Source: Isochrysis galbana (Eukaryota > Haptophyta > Isochrysidales > Isochrysidaceae). Taken from it: a DNA stretch of 64,000 bases. A program made the position numbers and the translations under genes. Each line of letters begins with the position of its first letter. Position 1 is the stretch's first letter. Below the pieces are notes generated by a model. That model was given only the letters and a program-made list of their open reading frames with translations. It made no database searches and was not told where the DNA came from. Positions 40,984-51,800 of this stretch are shown here, one piece after another. The stretch lies in the NCBI GenBank assembly GCA_018136815.1, contig CM030934.1, forward strand, positions 1,936,695 to 2,000,694, given 5' to 3'.

Positions 40984-41961
40984 ATGACAGCGCGTGCGTG
41001 GTTCCTCTGTCAACCCTCTTCCTCTTCCTCTTCGGCTCAAACGATCGATAGCAACAACCGTCCGGAGGAGCCGACGGCGGTGTCGGCTGCCTCCGAGCCT
41101 CACCGCTCGACGGCTCCGTCGCCTGCTGCCTGCATGAGGCGCAGCGTGATGCAACACCTCAGTGTGTTGATCCCGTTCTGCGCTGCAGCTGCCCCGCGGT
41201 ACGGCGCCGCCTCCCCTTACTGCCTGCTTCACGAACTGATCTGCGGAGGGGGGCAGACGGGTGCTGTGGTGCGTGGCGCTGTGCTTCCAGCCTTGCAGCG
41301 AGCTGAGTCGCGAGCTCTCCATCATATCTGGCAGAACGGGGTGTCTGTTTTGGTGGACCACCACAGCGAGACCAGCCCTAGGGACGCGGGTCTGGTCTTT
41401 GGCCACTGCAGGTTGACGCATGGAAATGTGTGGCGAGCCAGTAGCGACTACGAGAAGCTTTTCGCCGGCACGTTCCGCTTCGTCGTTGAGTCTCATGCCC
41501 TGCATGGGATTCAAACATATGTGTCGCCCTATGACCTATTTCATGGCCATTTGGTTCGCGGCAAAGTTGGTGACTTTGCGACGCTGAACGTGCTTTTCCA
41601 TTGTGCCGAGTATCCGGCCTATGGCTCAGGGATATTCGACTTCCATCTTGGACACTGCCAGGTGGGCTCAGATTGCACGCCTTCCCTGCAAGCATGGCGG
41701 TATAGGAATGTTCTGTGGAGCAGCTGGTGGCCGCTTGAGTCCGCTGCCCGTCAAATCGGCATTACGCAGCCAGTTGCTCAGCAGGCACTCTGGCTCTTGG
41801 ATGGTATGGCGAATGCGGTTGCCGACTTGCGGGTAGATCCGACGCCGTTTGGCCCAAAGTGCCCGAACACAGTGTGGGAAGGGAACTTTGGCTGCCGCAT
41901 CGCGGATATTTATCATCTCGGAGGCGATATCGTCTGGTGCGGTGACCTAGCCTATGGCTGA
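40984..41961 (+). CDS. Hypothetical 325-aa protein
   Basis: The frame is open from 40786, but the first 66 codons run through the end of repeat G, so the ATG at 40984 (MTARAWFLCQPSS) is preferred. The N-terminal 60 residues are Ser/Pro/Ala-rich. From about residue 65 the composition is that of a folded protein, with many Trp, His and Cys (SVLVDHHSET, CRLTHGNVWR, FHCAEYPAYGSGIFDFHLGH, RNVLWSSWWPLESAAR, GGDIVWCGDLAYG). The His/Asp/Cys pairs could suggest a metal-dependent enzyme, but I recognise no family. No intron or signal peptide seen. Confidence 0.65.
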   Translation: MTARAWFLCQPSSSSSSAQTIDSNNRPEEPTAVSAASEPHRSTAPSPAACMRRSVMQHLSVLIPFCAAAAPRYGAASPYCLLHELICGGGQTGAVVRGAVLPALQRAESRALHHIWQNGVSVLVDHHSETSPRDAGLVFGHCRLTHGNVWRASSDYEKLFAGTFRFVVESHALHGIQTYVSPYDLFHGHLVRGKVGDFATLNVLFHCAEYPAYGSGIFDFHLGHCQVGSDCTPSLQAWRYRNVLWSSWWPLESAARQIGITQPVAQQALWLLDGMANAVADLRVDPTPFGPKCPNTVWEGNFGCRIADIYHLGGDIVWCGDLAYG

Positions 41962-43214
41962 AACGGCTTGCGCACCGACGAACAAGCCAACGCAATTTAC
42001 TCTTTACACGTTGCCAGCACACAGTTGACAGCACACGGTTGACAGTGCAAATCTTGTATCGCCATATGATAGTGTGTAGTTTTGTTGAAACTGGCGCATA
42101 GTGGTAGTTGTAGTATAGTCGTGGTGTATGCCGTTCACTGTTCTACAGCGGGTTGGAGAGTGATGCCAATTGCCAGTGCTTGTGCTGCCAGAGAGCAGAA
42201 GGTAGTTAATGGGTACGTGGTTGCCCGGACCCCGCACTACGAGCCGGGCCCACGGTAGTGCACCTGGGCCGTACCCCCAGAACCGAAGAAAAAGGAACGA
42301 GGGGGGGAAGGCGAAAAGTCTGGAGGAAGGAACAAAAAAGGCCTGCTGAAACTGAAACACAAGGACAAACACCCCCACTTCAAACAAACACATCACCCAC
42401 AGAAGGCTCGGCACCCGCAACCGGTTCATCACGGTCACGGCGCCCACCACTGAGTGCAGACTCTGCGAGAAACACCGCGAAGATTCGACCCACCTCGCCA
42501 GTTGACCCTCCACGCTAAAAATCTTCCAAGCTATAGAAGCCGTGGCGGGGTACACGCCAGTACGGAATAGATCGACGGCCCAAAAAATCAAAGACAGATT
42601 GTTCGCATACCTAAACTCGTCTACGCCTGACAGCCTCAAAGCTCAAAGCCCTGTACCTTATAGCATGGAGATATGGAGATTCATAATAGGCGACTTCTAC
42701 TACAAAGTAGAATTCGAAAACTATACCTTCCATCACGTGCCAGTCATCGAGAGAACTTTGTCTGTGTCTTTGTCTTTGTGCAGGTTCACGGTCCTCGTTA
42801 GAGGCCTTGAACTTGAACCCCCGGACAAAATCTCGACTGCACGCGCACGAACAAAGCCTAAAGCCTCACAAGGGAAAGGGAGGAAACCGAAGATCAAATC
42901 CCCACGCGAACTTAGCGCCCCTATCTTTATAACCAACGACAAAGGCGCCATGATCCTGATCATGGGCACGAATTTAACCCTAATAGCACAAGCACTCAAC
43001 ACTCAACACATATCGGAACGACTAGCCTAATCGCACGCAGCCCCCGCCGCGAGCCGCGAGCCGCTCACGCGCCCGACGCGCGACCGTTGCCGTTGCCCTC
43101 GAATACACTTAACCTCTGCTACCTGACCCCCTGACACAACGAGAGAACAAGGTACCTTCAAGCTTCAACGTACAGCCGGCAGCCCAATGGCGCAGGAGGA
43201 AGGAGTGAGTCAGG
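41962..43214. other. Intergenic, repeat L and unassigned ORFs
   Basis: Repeat L, minus strand (42190-42310). Plus-strand ORFs 42258-42518 and 42542-43030 are in different frames. The second (162 codons) has a normal-looking segment (SMEIWRFIIGDFYYKVEFEN) and a basic segment, but nothing recognisable. They may be remnants of an element that carries repeat L. Confidence 0.4.
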
Positions 43215-43425
43215 CCATCAAGGATCAAGGATCGGCACACGCCGTCTGCCACTAGAAACCTGGTACACCCAGCCCCTAGGTAGCGCACGAGGGGACGAGC
43301 CGCAAGGCAGATGGAGGGGGGATAAGGGATGAGGGAAGGGGGCGTGGCTGCATAGATAGATGTTGTGATGTTGTGCAGGGGTCGCGCGCGCGGCGAGAAT
43401 TTCAAGCAGAAGTTGTGATCGAATT
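43215..43425 (+). repeat. Repeat H copy
   Basis: CACACGCCGTCTGCCACTAG, CACCCAGCCCCTAGGTAGCG, GGCGTGGCTGCATAG, then GTCGCGCGCGCGGCGAGAAT; collinear with 23155-23340. Confidence 0.75.
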
Positions 43426-43574
43426 GTGTTGTAAACTTGCACACTCTACGGTCCCCGCACCCCCGCCGCGCGCGGGCCTCCCGCGCGGAAGAGAAGAAGA
43501 GGAAAAAAAGAAAAGGCCAATGAGACTCTCAATGAGACTTCCCATCTGCTCTCATCTCGCGCGTGGGGGGGGGG

Positions 43575-43879
43575 GGGGGCGTCCCCGCGCGGACCCCACG
43601 GCGGCCCACGGTTGACGCGGTGTTTACCTTTACATATTCTCGCCCTTTCTTTCTCTCTCTTTCTCCCTCTCGATCTCGAGGCGGGTGGGGTGGGGTGGGG
43701 AGGAGAGGGGGCGCGTCCCCGCGCGGCCCCACGGCAGCCCACGGTTGAGGCGGTGTTTACTTTAGAGATTCTCGCCCTTTCTTTCTCTCTCTCTCTCTCT
43801 TTCGATCCCGGGGCGGGGGGGAGGGCACACCCTCTCTCTTCGCGCGCGCTCTCTCTCTCCCCACCTCCCTGCCCCCCTT

Positions 43880-43932
<53 letters not shown>

Positions 43933-43962
43933 ATTCTCTCTATCCCTCCCTCTCCCTCTCTC

Positions 43963-43997
<35 letters not shown>

Positions 43998-44025
43998 CTC
44001 TCCTCTCTCTTCCCCCTCTCTCGCG
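43575..44025 (+). promoter_or_regulatory. Duplicated 137-bp unit and CT/CTAT tract upstream of UROD
   Basis: Two tandem copies (43578-43700 and 43715-43820) of GTCCCCGCGCGG..CCCACGG, CCCACGGTTGA, GCGGTGTTTAC, ATTCTCGCCCTTTCTTTCTC. Then (CT)n with (CTAT)n at 43900-43930, ending about 10 bp before the UROD ATG. Probably promoter and 5' UTR. Confidence 0.6.
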
Positions 44026-45362
44026 ATGAGGTCGTGCCACTCGATGGTCGTTCTCGCGTGCGCCGCGGGCACAGCCGGCCTGAGCGTGCGCATGTCGGCT
44101 GCGCCCGCGGGCGCGACGTCCAGCCCTACCTCCTCCACCACCGCCGAGCCGCTCCTCCTCCGCGCCGCAAGGGGAGAGGTGACAGAGCAGACCCCTGTGT
44201 GGATGATGCGGCAGGCAGGAAGGCACATGAAGTGCTACCGCGACCTCGTGAAGGACTATCCGACGTTCCGCGAGCGGTCGGAGATCCCGGATGTGTCGTT
44301 TGAGATCTCGATGCAGCCGCGTGACGCATACGGGACCGACGGAGTCATCCTCTTCTCGGACATCCTCACGTGAGCACTGCCGAGCCGCCCCCCCCCCTCT
44401 CCCCCCATTCCCCCTTTGTCCTTCCATCCCGTCCCTCCAGCTGCGGCGCATCGATCGTCGCCGACGCGACGGGGTCGGGAGGCTCACTCTTCCGGCCTCC
44501 CGCATCGTTCAGGCCGCTGCCGGCAATGGGCGTCGACTTCGCCATCTCCGAGGGCGGTGCCATCACCATTGAGCCCATCCGCACGCGTGAGGACTTTGCC
44601 AAGATGACGGCCAAGCCCTTCGAGCCTGAGACGCGCTGCCACTTCGTGGGCGAGGTGCTCTCGCGTCTCCGCACGCAGCTCGCCGGCACCGACGCCACCG
44701 TGCTTGGCTTCGTCGGCCTTCCCTTCACCATTGGCACCTACTTGATCGAGGGTGCGACGGGCACCAAGACTGGCTTTGCGGCTATGCGCGAGCTGCGCGA
44801 ATCGGACCCACAGCTTGCCAAGGATATGCTTGGCCTCGTCGCCGAGCGCATTGCGCAGTATGCTGTGTATCAGATCGACTCGGGCGCCCAGGTGATCCAG
44901 GTCTTCGATTCGTGGGCGGGCCACCTCACCCCCGAGGAGTTTGATGAGTGGGCCGCGCCCTATCAGCGGCAGGTGGTCAGCACTATCAAGGAGAAGCGCC
45001 CGGATACCCCCGTCATTATCTACATGGCGCCCGACACATACTCCAAGGGCGGCGCCCTTATCGAGCGCCTGGCATCCTCGGGCGTCAATGTCGTCTCGAT
45101 CGACCACACCATCTCCCTCGCCAAGGCCCGTGAGCAGCTGGACGCCGCCGGCTACGAGCACGTTGGCCTACAGGGCAACCTCGATCCCGCCATCCTCTGC
45201 GACGGCACGCCGGAGGAGATTGTCGCCGCCACGGAAGACATCCTCAAGCAGGCGGCCGGCCGGCCGCACATCATGAACCTGGGCCACGGCATCGAGGCCA
45301 CCACGCCTGAGTCGAACGCTAACCTCTTTGTGAAGACCGTCCAGAAGTTCCGCTCGGCTTGA
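44026..45362 (+). CDS. hemE: Uroporphyrinogen decarboxylase
   Basis: Exon 1 is 44026-44369, exon 2 is 44513-45362. The 143-bp intron (CTCAC|GTGAGC, GTTCAG|G) splits a Thr codon and restores [14 protein letters not shown]. 397 aa. It decarboxylates uroporphyrinogen III to coproporphyrinogen III in heme/chlorophyll synthesis. Signatures: [12 protein letters not shown] near residue 58 (most family members have Tyr where this has His), [33 protein letters not shown], a conserved [11 protein letters not shown] region and [10 protein letters not shown] near the C-terminus. The first 40 residues (hydrophobic [14 protein letters not shown], then Ala/Ser/Thr-rich) look like a bipartite plastid-targeting sequence, which fits a secondary-plastid alga. 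Confidence 0.95.
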
Positions 45363-45805
45363 GGCTCACAAGTGTTCCAGCCAAGCGAGATCGCTTCGTT
45401 GCCGGTTTGCAGCTGTGGCCCCTGGCCGTGTAACACCGTCGCGCGCGTCGGCGCCCCAATCGCTAGATTGGCGAACCGACAGCTAACAGCTCCACTTGCC
45501 ACAAAACTGCGGCAGTGAGACCTAGACATTTTCTGCTCTAGCTTTATAGCTGCACCTATTCCGTCATCGCTCGACAGCTCATCATCGAGTTAGTTGTTGG
45601 CCATATTCGATAGGCAAAGGGCGCGCTGATATTTAGTTGCGGTGAGGTGACGTGTGCCATGAGTGCGCCACACCGCCGTCTCGTGCTCACTTACACTTAC
45701 TCGCTGCTTTGCTTCAATTGCCACTGCAACCTCTTGCTATAGTAGCTACACAAGACCGGAGACACCAAGAGTCCTCACCGGTTACGTTGAAAATAAAGTA
45801 ACCCA
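45363..45805. other. 3' flank of UROD
   Basis: No gene. AATAAA occurs at 45792, just before repeat A. Confidence 0.45.
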
Positions 45806-45929
45806 ATCAATGTTATATCGTAGCCAACCCACTAGCTAATTGGACACAACGTTTCAGTCCCGGAATCCCCATGCCCGACGAGCCAAGTGTCCGATAATAA
45901 TAAAACAACTATCAACTATAGCGTTAGTA
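45806..45929 (+). repeat. Repeat A copy followed by the 5' stub of a split repeat C
   Basis: CAATGTTATATCGTAGCCAA to GACGAGCCAAGTGTCCGATA, then ATAATAAAACAAC and GCGTTAGTA. The last bases are the start of an inverted repeat C whose continuation (CCACTACTCCCACTAGCCCG) begins at 47347, after the D/E element. Confidence 0.75.
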
Positions 45930-46094
45930 AGAAGGTGCAACTCGAGGTTCCCTTTTTTTGTCACATCCCTCCCGTCTATTTCGGTATATAATTTCTACTT
46001 ACCCCTAACTTGGCCCCTAACTCGGACACTCTTCCCACTTGGCGGTCCATCGAGCGTGAATTACTTTTTCTTGCATACAAATAAGGAACACGTC

Positions 46095-46385
46095 ATGTTA
46101 GTATACATATACCATAAGCATGGTGAATATGATGTGGAGGAACTAAAGAAATTGAAGGCTCCCATCTTTGGCTGGTCCTTCGTAATTATCTCGGTATCAA
46201 CCCTACTTGCATACGCGGCGATGGGTGTTAAAGGAATCGGAGTTGGAGCTGGAGTGGGAGTCGCACTGCCCCTGCTGCTTTTGTTTGTATTGCGGAAATT
46301 TAAGGTGTGGCGCCTTTCCAAAACAGACAACATGCTGCTCACCGACGAAGCGAAAGCAATGTTGGCCGCGCGCACAAAAAAATAA
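46095..46385 (+). CDS. Small two-TM protein inside the D/E element
   Basis: 96 aa from the ATG at 46095: a charged N-terminus (HKHGEYDVEELKKLKAPIFG), two hydrophobic helices (SFVIISVSTLLAYAAMG and GVGVALPLLLLFVL), then a basic tail. The surrounding 330 bp are lower in GC than the window average and use A/T-ending codons, unlike neighbouring genes, which suggests a different origin. It lies within the boundaries of a TIR element, so it is either captured cargo or an element gene. Upstream exons cannot be excluded. Function unknown. Confidence 0.5.
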   Translation: MLVYIYHKHGEYDVEELKKLKAPIFGWSFVIISVSTLLAYAAMGVKGIGVGAGVGVALPLLLLFVLRKFKVWRLSKTDNMLLTDEAKAMLAARTKK

Positions 46386-46865
46386 ACATGAACACTTGGC
46401 CGGACCTCCCACAAAACTTTTCCGGCAAGGGGGCGTGTGTGCTCACCACCGAGTGTTCGTTCGTCATGTTGGCATCACCTCGCTTCAAAACTTCTTCAGA
46501 GCCGCATCGGCCGTGCACGCACAAGGCGCCGTCGCCGGTACCGCCCAAAACTGACAGACGCTCCTGTTACGCGGCACAGGCGGCGGCCGTGCGCACGTTG
46601 CAGCCTCTTGGCACCTTCCGGCAGTCTGGTAGTCGCACGCGCTGTAAGGAAAAATCTTAATTCGGCCGCGCCCCGCTGCACTGCAGCTCGTGCGCCTTCA
46701 CCCGGAGCTCGCTTGTCGCGTTCTCCCAGCAAGCAGGTCTTACCAGAACCGGTGCAACCAACTCTTGCACAAGAGGACCCTCCGTCGACTCGCAACTCAT
46801 TCCTGCGTACGACAGCAAGGCAAGGCGCGCGAACGCGGGTAGCGAGCAAGGGAGGGAAGCGGAGA

Positions 46866-47066
46866 GAAAAGCGGAGAGGAGCGGAGAGGAGCGGAGAGGA
46901 GCGGAGAGGAGCGGAGAGGAGCGGAGAGGAGCGGAGAGGAGCGGAGAGGAGCGGAGAGGAGCGGAGAGGAGCGGAGAGGAGCGGAGAGGAGCGGAGAGGA
47001 GCGGAGAGGAGCGCAGAGGAGCGCAGAGGAGCGCAGAGGAGCGCAGAGGAGCGCAGAGGAGCAGAG
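46866..47066 (+). repeat. 10-bp minisatellite
   Basis: About 13-14 copies of GCGGAGAGGA followed by about five of GCGCAGAGGA; the variant type is grouped at one end, as expected of an array growing by local slippage. It makes long ORFs on both strands with a repeating 10-residue pattern, which are artefacts. Confidence 0.9.
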
Positions 47067-47346
47067 GAGCACAGAGGGGAATACGAGAAGGGGGGGGGAG
47101 AAAAAGGGGAGGGAGTCCCAATCCTAGGGGGTGGCGCGGGGGGGGGGGGGGGAGAGGGGGGTGTCACATGGAGAGCTCCCGCGGGGGGGAAAGAGAGAGG
47201 GGGGGAGGGAGTCCCAATCCTAAGGGGTGGCATCTGAAACCTATACTTCTGTACTTTAATAAGGGGGTCCTTAAAGTAAAAATTATACCGTACACATGGG
47301 GGGCACTTGCCAAGAAAACAACCAAACCTGAGGTTGCACCCTCTTA

Positions 47347-47440
47347 CCACTACTCCCACTAGCCCGGTACTATCACGACACCCCTCAGCGCACTTGCCCG
47401 TACGCCTTGACGTGTGCTGTCACTAGACACATACGCATAT
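47347..47440 (-). repeat. Continuation of the split repeat C copy
   Basis: CCACTACTCCCACTAGCCCG to CGCACTTGCCCGTACGCC; joins 45921-45929 across the D/E element. Repeat N follows (47465-47520). Confidence 0.7.
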
Positions 47441-47464
47441 GCACCCCTTCCCCTTCGAATCTCC

Positions 47465-47560
47465 TCCCTCAACGAGCCTCAGCCGGAGATCATAAACCCC
47501 AGCCGGAGACCATAAACAGCTACATTGTCATTGCCAAAGTTGTATTTGTCAATGCGATTG
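47465..47560 (+). repeat. Repeat N copy with an unoccupied D/E target
   Basis: AACGAGCCTCAGCCGGAGAT, CATAAACCCCAGCCGGAGAC, then ACAGCTACATTGTCATTGCC. The 37690-37960 copy has the same order but with the 170-bp D/E element inserted. A third, inverted partial copy at 57300-57372 forms a perfect hairpin. Confidence 0.65.
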
Positions 47561-47623
47561 TTAATTGTCTAGGAACACGTAATGGCACTCACACTCACTC
47601 TCATAAACATAGGGGATAGGCTC

Positions 47624-47833
47624 CTACAGCTGCTTGGCGCCCCACAGTCTGGCCACCGCCACCTCCTCCGTCTTCCGCCTGCGGCTTCGTACCTGCGCTC
47701 GCATCTCCGCCTCCGCTTCTTCTTCAGCCAAGGCGGCATGGCTCGACTCGTATGTGACGCGGAGCCGCGCCATCTTGCGCGCTCGCATCACCTCCGCGGA
47801 ATCAGGCGAAGAGGAAGAGGGAGGAAGGGCCAC
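47624..47833 (-). pseudogene. Possible gene fragment, charged helix
   Basis: A 69-codon minus-strand ORF with a coherent helical segment (SAEVMRARKMARLRVTYESS, then ALAEEEAEAEMRAQVRSRRR) in a short GC-rich island between repeats. It could be an exon relic or a small protein. No family recognised. Confidence 0.25.
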
Positions 47834-48024
47834 GCCACACGGGGGGCTAAGAAGCTAAGAAGAAGCGAAGAAGGGCCGCTGCTGCTTCCCGAACCCCGCT
47901 TGGCATAATCGCGTGCATGGTGCTGTGGTGACTCTAGAGCCTGATGGCCGGGCATGGACAGGCATGCAACGCCATCGTACCTGTGGTTTATGGCGCCATG
48001 CCAACGCCCACCGCCGCGACAATC

Positions 48025-48515
48025 TTCGTATCGCCGGTCGCGATATCGCTCATCGCGATATCGTTCGTCGCGATATCGCTCATCGTGATATCGCTCATCG
48101 CAATACTGCCCATCACGATAGCCTGCCCGTCGCGATACTGCCCGTCGCGATAGCGCCCATCGACATACGACCTGTTACCGTACGGCCCCATGGGAGGGGG
48201 CAGTGCGCAGCGCCCCCTCGCTCATAGCGATATCGCTCATCGTGATATCGCTAATCCGGATACCGCTCATCGCGATACTGCCCATCATGATACTGCCCGT
48301 CGCGATACTGTCCGTCGCGATAGCGCCCATCGACATTCGACCTGTCACCGTACGGGCCCCCAGGGGAGGGGGCAGTGCGCAGCGCCTCCTCCCGCCGGTA
48401 TCACTCGGGCACACCTCTGGTTCGTCGGACATGGCGGGATTCCGGGACGAAAAAGTTGTGACCAAATAGCTAGTGGGGTTGGCTAGGATATAACATTAAT
48501 TATTATTATTATTAT
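48025..48515 (-). repeat. Nested 15-bp array, 190-bp tandem duplication and repeat A end
   Basis: Units of CGCGATATCGCTCAT and CGCGATACTGCCCGT occur in two blocks (48029-48165 and 48220-48330). Each block is followed by ATAGCGCCCATCGACAT, CGTACGG and GGGAGGGGGCAGTGCGCAGC, so the whole is a tandem duplication. The right end joins an inverted repeat A (48405-48515: GGATTCCGGGACGAAAAAGT, GGGGTTGGCTAGGATATAAC, ATT run). The same GGGGGCAGTG block is next to repeat A at 16000, so the array may be an amplified inner part of repeat A. Confidence 0.75.
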
Positions 48516-48874
48516 AGCTCGTACTTTCACGAGTTTTGCTCTAGCGATAGGACCAAGCCCTGCACTAAGCCGTCCGACTTGGAACACATACTCTAATCAG
48601 CAGCAAGCAACTTCCTTGATCATCCTCGCAAGTGTGCTTTTCCCTACTTTCCGCCTCTACTGCAAGTGACCGTGCTGAAGGAAATAGCCGAACTGTTCCG
48701 CCATGTGCGCCGGCATGCTAGATAAGACCGGCTGCGACCTCATGCATGCTCGACCGTAAAGCCTTGGAAATGCATTCATCGGTACAGTCGAGGTTAACTC
48801 GAGGTTCGCTAAGGTTGCTATCACGAACGTTGGGGACAAAGCTTCTTAGCGAATGACGTCCGCCTACCGCCTCC

Positions 48875-51800
48875 TCATCGAGGCACGGCAGTGCTCGGCC
48901 GCACGTCGGACGGTGCCGGCTCACGCTTTGAGTGCCACTGGGCTCCATTGACGACCCTGCCCTCGTTGGTGAGAACAGCGCAAGAGTGTCGACAAGCATC
49001 CGTGTTCGCTCGGGGAGTCTCCTGACGCAGCGTCTCCTCCTCTTGGCTGAAAATGACACTCTGCCACTTATCGGGTGTCTTCTCCTCGCCTGCGCGCCGT
49101 AACCTTCCCCTGAAGACGAGCAAATCGTCGACTAACAGCTCGAATTCGGCAACACCGCGTGTAGGAGTCTTGGAGTAGTTCAAGACACGAAGCACGGCTA
49201 GACTCACCGGTTCGTCGAAATACAGCCACAGCGAGTTCGCGCGGCCCTCCTCCAGACTCCATGGTGCCAGCCACACGTCAGTCGCGGGCTTGCGGCACGT
49301 AGGCGGCGGTGGAGGCGGGACCCAAAGTCCCGAGCCTAAAGTCTTGGCGCTTGCCCTTGATACGAAGAGTTTGTCCACCGTGCGCGGGTCATCTTCGATA
49401 CCAGGCAACTCGTTAATGTCTGTGGGTTCAGCATGCACATGCATGCTGGGCAGGTTCGTTAGGGCCTCCCCACATGGTCCGAACATCTCGAGACCGTCCA
49501 GGCCGATGTAATGAGCGTCGCCGTGTGAGGCCAAGAAGCGGATTTGCCACGTGAGGCCGCGCGGGTGCACGGGAGCCAAATAGTCTTGTGATAGGGGGAC
49601 AAGCCGCAGCCGCCGACGAGGGACGCTATGGCTCCACGCGTCGCTCCCTTCAGGCGCCGCACCGCCGTCGGGCATTTCACGCAGTTTGATGGTTTGGCCG
49701 AAGTCCAGCCGGGTGTGACCGGGAGCTTTTCGCAGAAGGACCCCGTCCGGGGGCGAAACGAGCCTCCCGTCTATCACGATGAGTGCGCGCTTAATGCCAC
49801 GCCCGGCGTCGTCCTCGCTCTTGTTGTAGTTGTGCACGCGGATCGCCCCAACCTCACATGGATGGTCACCCAGTACGATGGTAAGGGTGTGCTCAGCGCC
49901 CTCGACCTGGTGCCACGGCGCGAGCCACATGTGCGCCGAATTTGTCGTAACCACATCGGCGTGCACCAATTTGTCCACTGTGCGTGGGTCGTTGCCGCCA
50001 CCACCGAGCACGTTGACATCGGCTGGATTCGCTGAAAGTTGTGAGGCGTGCAATGGGATGGGCTCACCAGACGGATCTAGGAGCTGCAGAGCCGACAATC
50101 CATAATAGCTGGGGTCTCCCCAAGTCTCCAACACAGTCAAGACTAGCCGGCATCCGCGCGGGGCTTCGCCTGCAGTCTCGTCGTTCACGGTATGTATGGA
50201 GACGCGCTGGGTTGTCCCGAGTATTCCAGCCTCGCTACTTGGGCAAGCTCCGCATGGATCCGAGGGTGTTGAGCTCGGATGGCTTACTTCACTGTCGTCG
50301 GGTCCCACCTCATCTAACCCGCGACATACGGCAGCACATGAGGCGTCAACGTCGACGCGTCGTCCGCTGGCAGTGGCCGGACGTGGGTGTGAAGCTTTGA
50401 GGGACGCGCGTAGCTCGGCAAGGAGAAGTTCTTCCTCCTCATCAGCCTTGTCATCAACTGCAAGCGTGGCTCTCTCTCGCGTCTCGTACGCGTCCAATCG
50501 GTCGAGCACCTGCGAGATCAAAGGAGAGGTGCAAGGCCTTAAGGACGAACGACGGAGTAGGTGAGAGCCCCTGTGGATTGGTCTATGTGTACTCCCCCCT
50601 CTCCCCGTCCCAAACCGTGATTGCCTCAGATGACACGCATAAACCGTATTCGGCGATGGTGTTCAGCGCGAGCACGCAGCACAAAAGGGCCAAAGGCCTC
50701 GCCAGCGCGTAGCCCGGCGTGGGCGCCGACTTGTGGTCTTGTCTTCCTTGGCATAATCCCCACCCCCACCTCGCCGCCCGAATGGGAAGATGGGGATGCA
50801 GCTGATGCGCAACGAAAGTCCTTGCCACTTCTCGTGGCGACACATCTTGGAGCAGGTCGAGGCCAACGAAGGCAGCGAGGTGGACGTATGGCAAGGTTGG
50901 TGAGGATTTTTCCGATGAGGAAGTTCGCACCTGCGGGGTGTCTGTAAAGGTCATCGTAGTAACGTGAGCAGCTGCCCCGACGACGATGCCGCTTGCTTGA
51001 CGGAGTTCCCCTTGGAAGAGCAATGAGCCGCTGAGGCGAACTTCGGCGCGCCGCGCACCGCGCTGCGTGTGCGCTCGATTTGCGTTGTAGTTCCATATCT
51101 TCAAGCGCGAGGGGCGGCAACCCTGTGGCAATATCACGGTGACCGTATGCCGCTCGCCACGTGTGAAGGGCGCGAGCCACATGTGCGCTTCATCGCATGT
51201 GGCGAGCACGCCATCGAAAAGATTTGCTACTTTCCGTGGATCTCCCGCATGAAGTGGCAGCTCATGCACGCCGGCCGGCGAGGCTAGGACCTACGCGAGC
51301 GCCGAATGATGCTCAGATACTCTCCAATGGGTTAGGCGAGGCTACCCAATGCGTTAGGCGAGGCTACCCAATGTGCTAGGCATGGCTTGCCAGGCAGCAT
51401 TTTTCGTTGTCTTCGGCATTTCCTCCGCACTCGTGGCACTTTTCCTGGTTCCTGCGGCGTGTGCGGCATCTCACCTGGCTCGTGCCATCGATCAGTAGTG
51501 GGTCCCCATGACCATCGAATATCTGTAGCGCTGTTAGGCCGATGTAGTGCGCGTCGCCCCACGTGGACAACAGGTCAAGAGAAAGAATCTCGCCGGATGC
51601 CGTGCCCATCTGTAGTCTAGGGGCTAACGCTGCGCTGTTCGTCGCTCCCACCTGCACAGATCCCTGACGCCCCGTTTCTTTGCCAGATGCCTCGTCAGAT
51701 GGCACTAGCGGTTGACACCCGTCATCGGAATCGCTCTCACTGAGAGCTTGAGGTGGACTTCTCATGAGATCAGCGGTGAGAGGCATCCCAATGCTTGCCG

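Larger units (their letters stand above)
45930..47344 (+). mobile_element. D/E TIR element, 1.4-kb copy with cargo ORF
   Basis: Begins AGAAGGTGCAAC (D end, to about 45992) and ends GTTGCACCCTCT (E end, 47240-47344). TA precedes and follows it (45928-45929, 47345-47346). The insertion splits a repeat C copy exactly, so both boundaries are well defined. The interior carries a two-TM ORF (46095-46385), a second open stretch (46388-46660), and a 10-bp GC/purine array. No transposase recognised. Confidence 0.8.

Noticed and set aside
46437-47359. ORFs of 266 and 287 codons on opposite strands
   Set aside because: They read through the 10-bp minisatellite; both strands stay open because the unit has no stop in any frame.
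48029-48330. CRISPR-like array
   Set aside because: The 15-bp units are contiguous without unique spacers and the genome is eukaryotic; it is a minisatellite.
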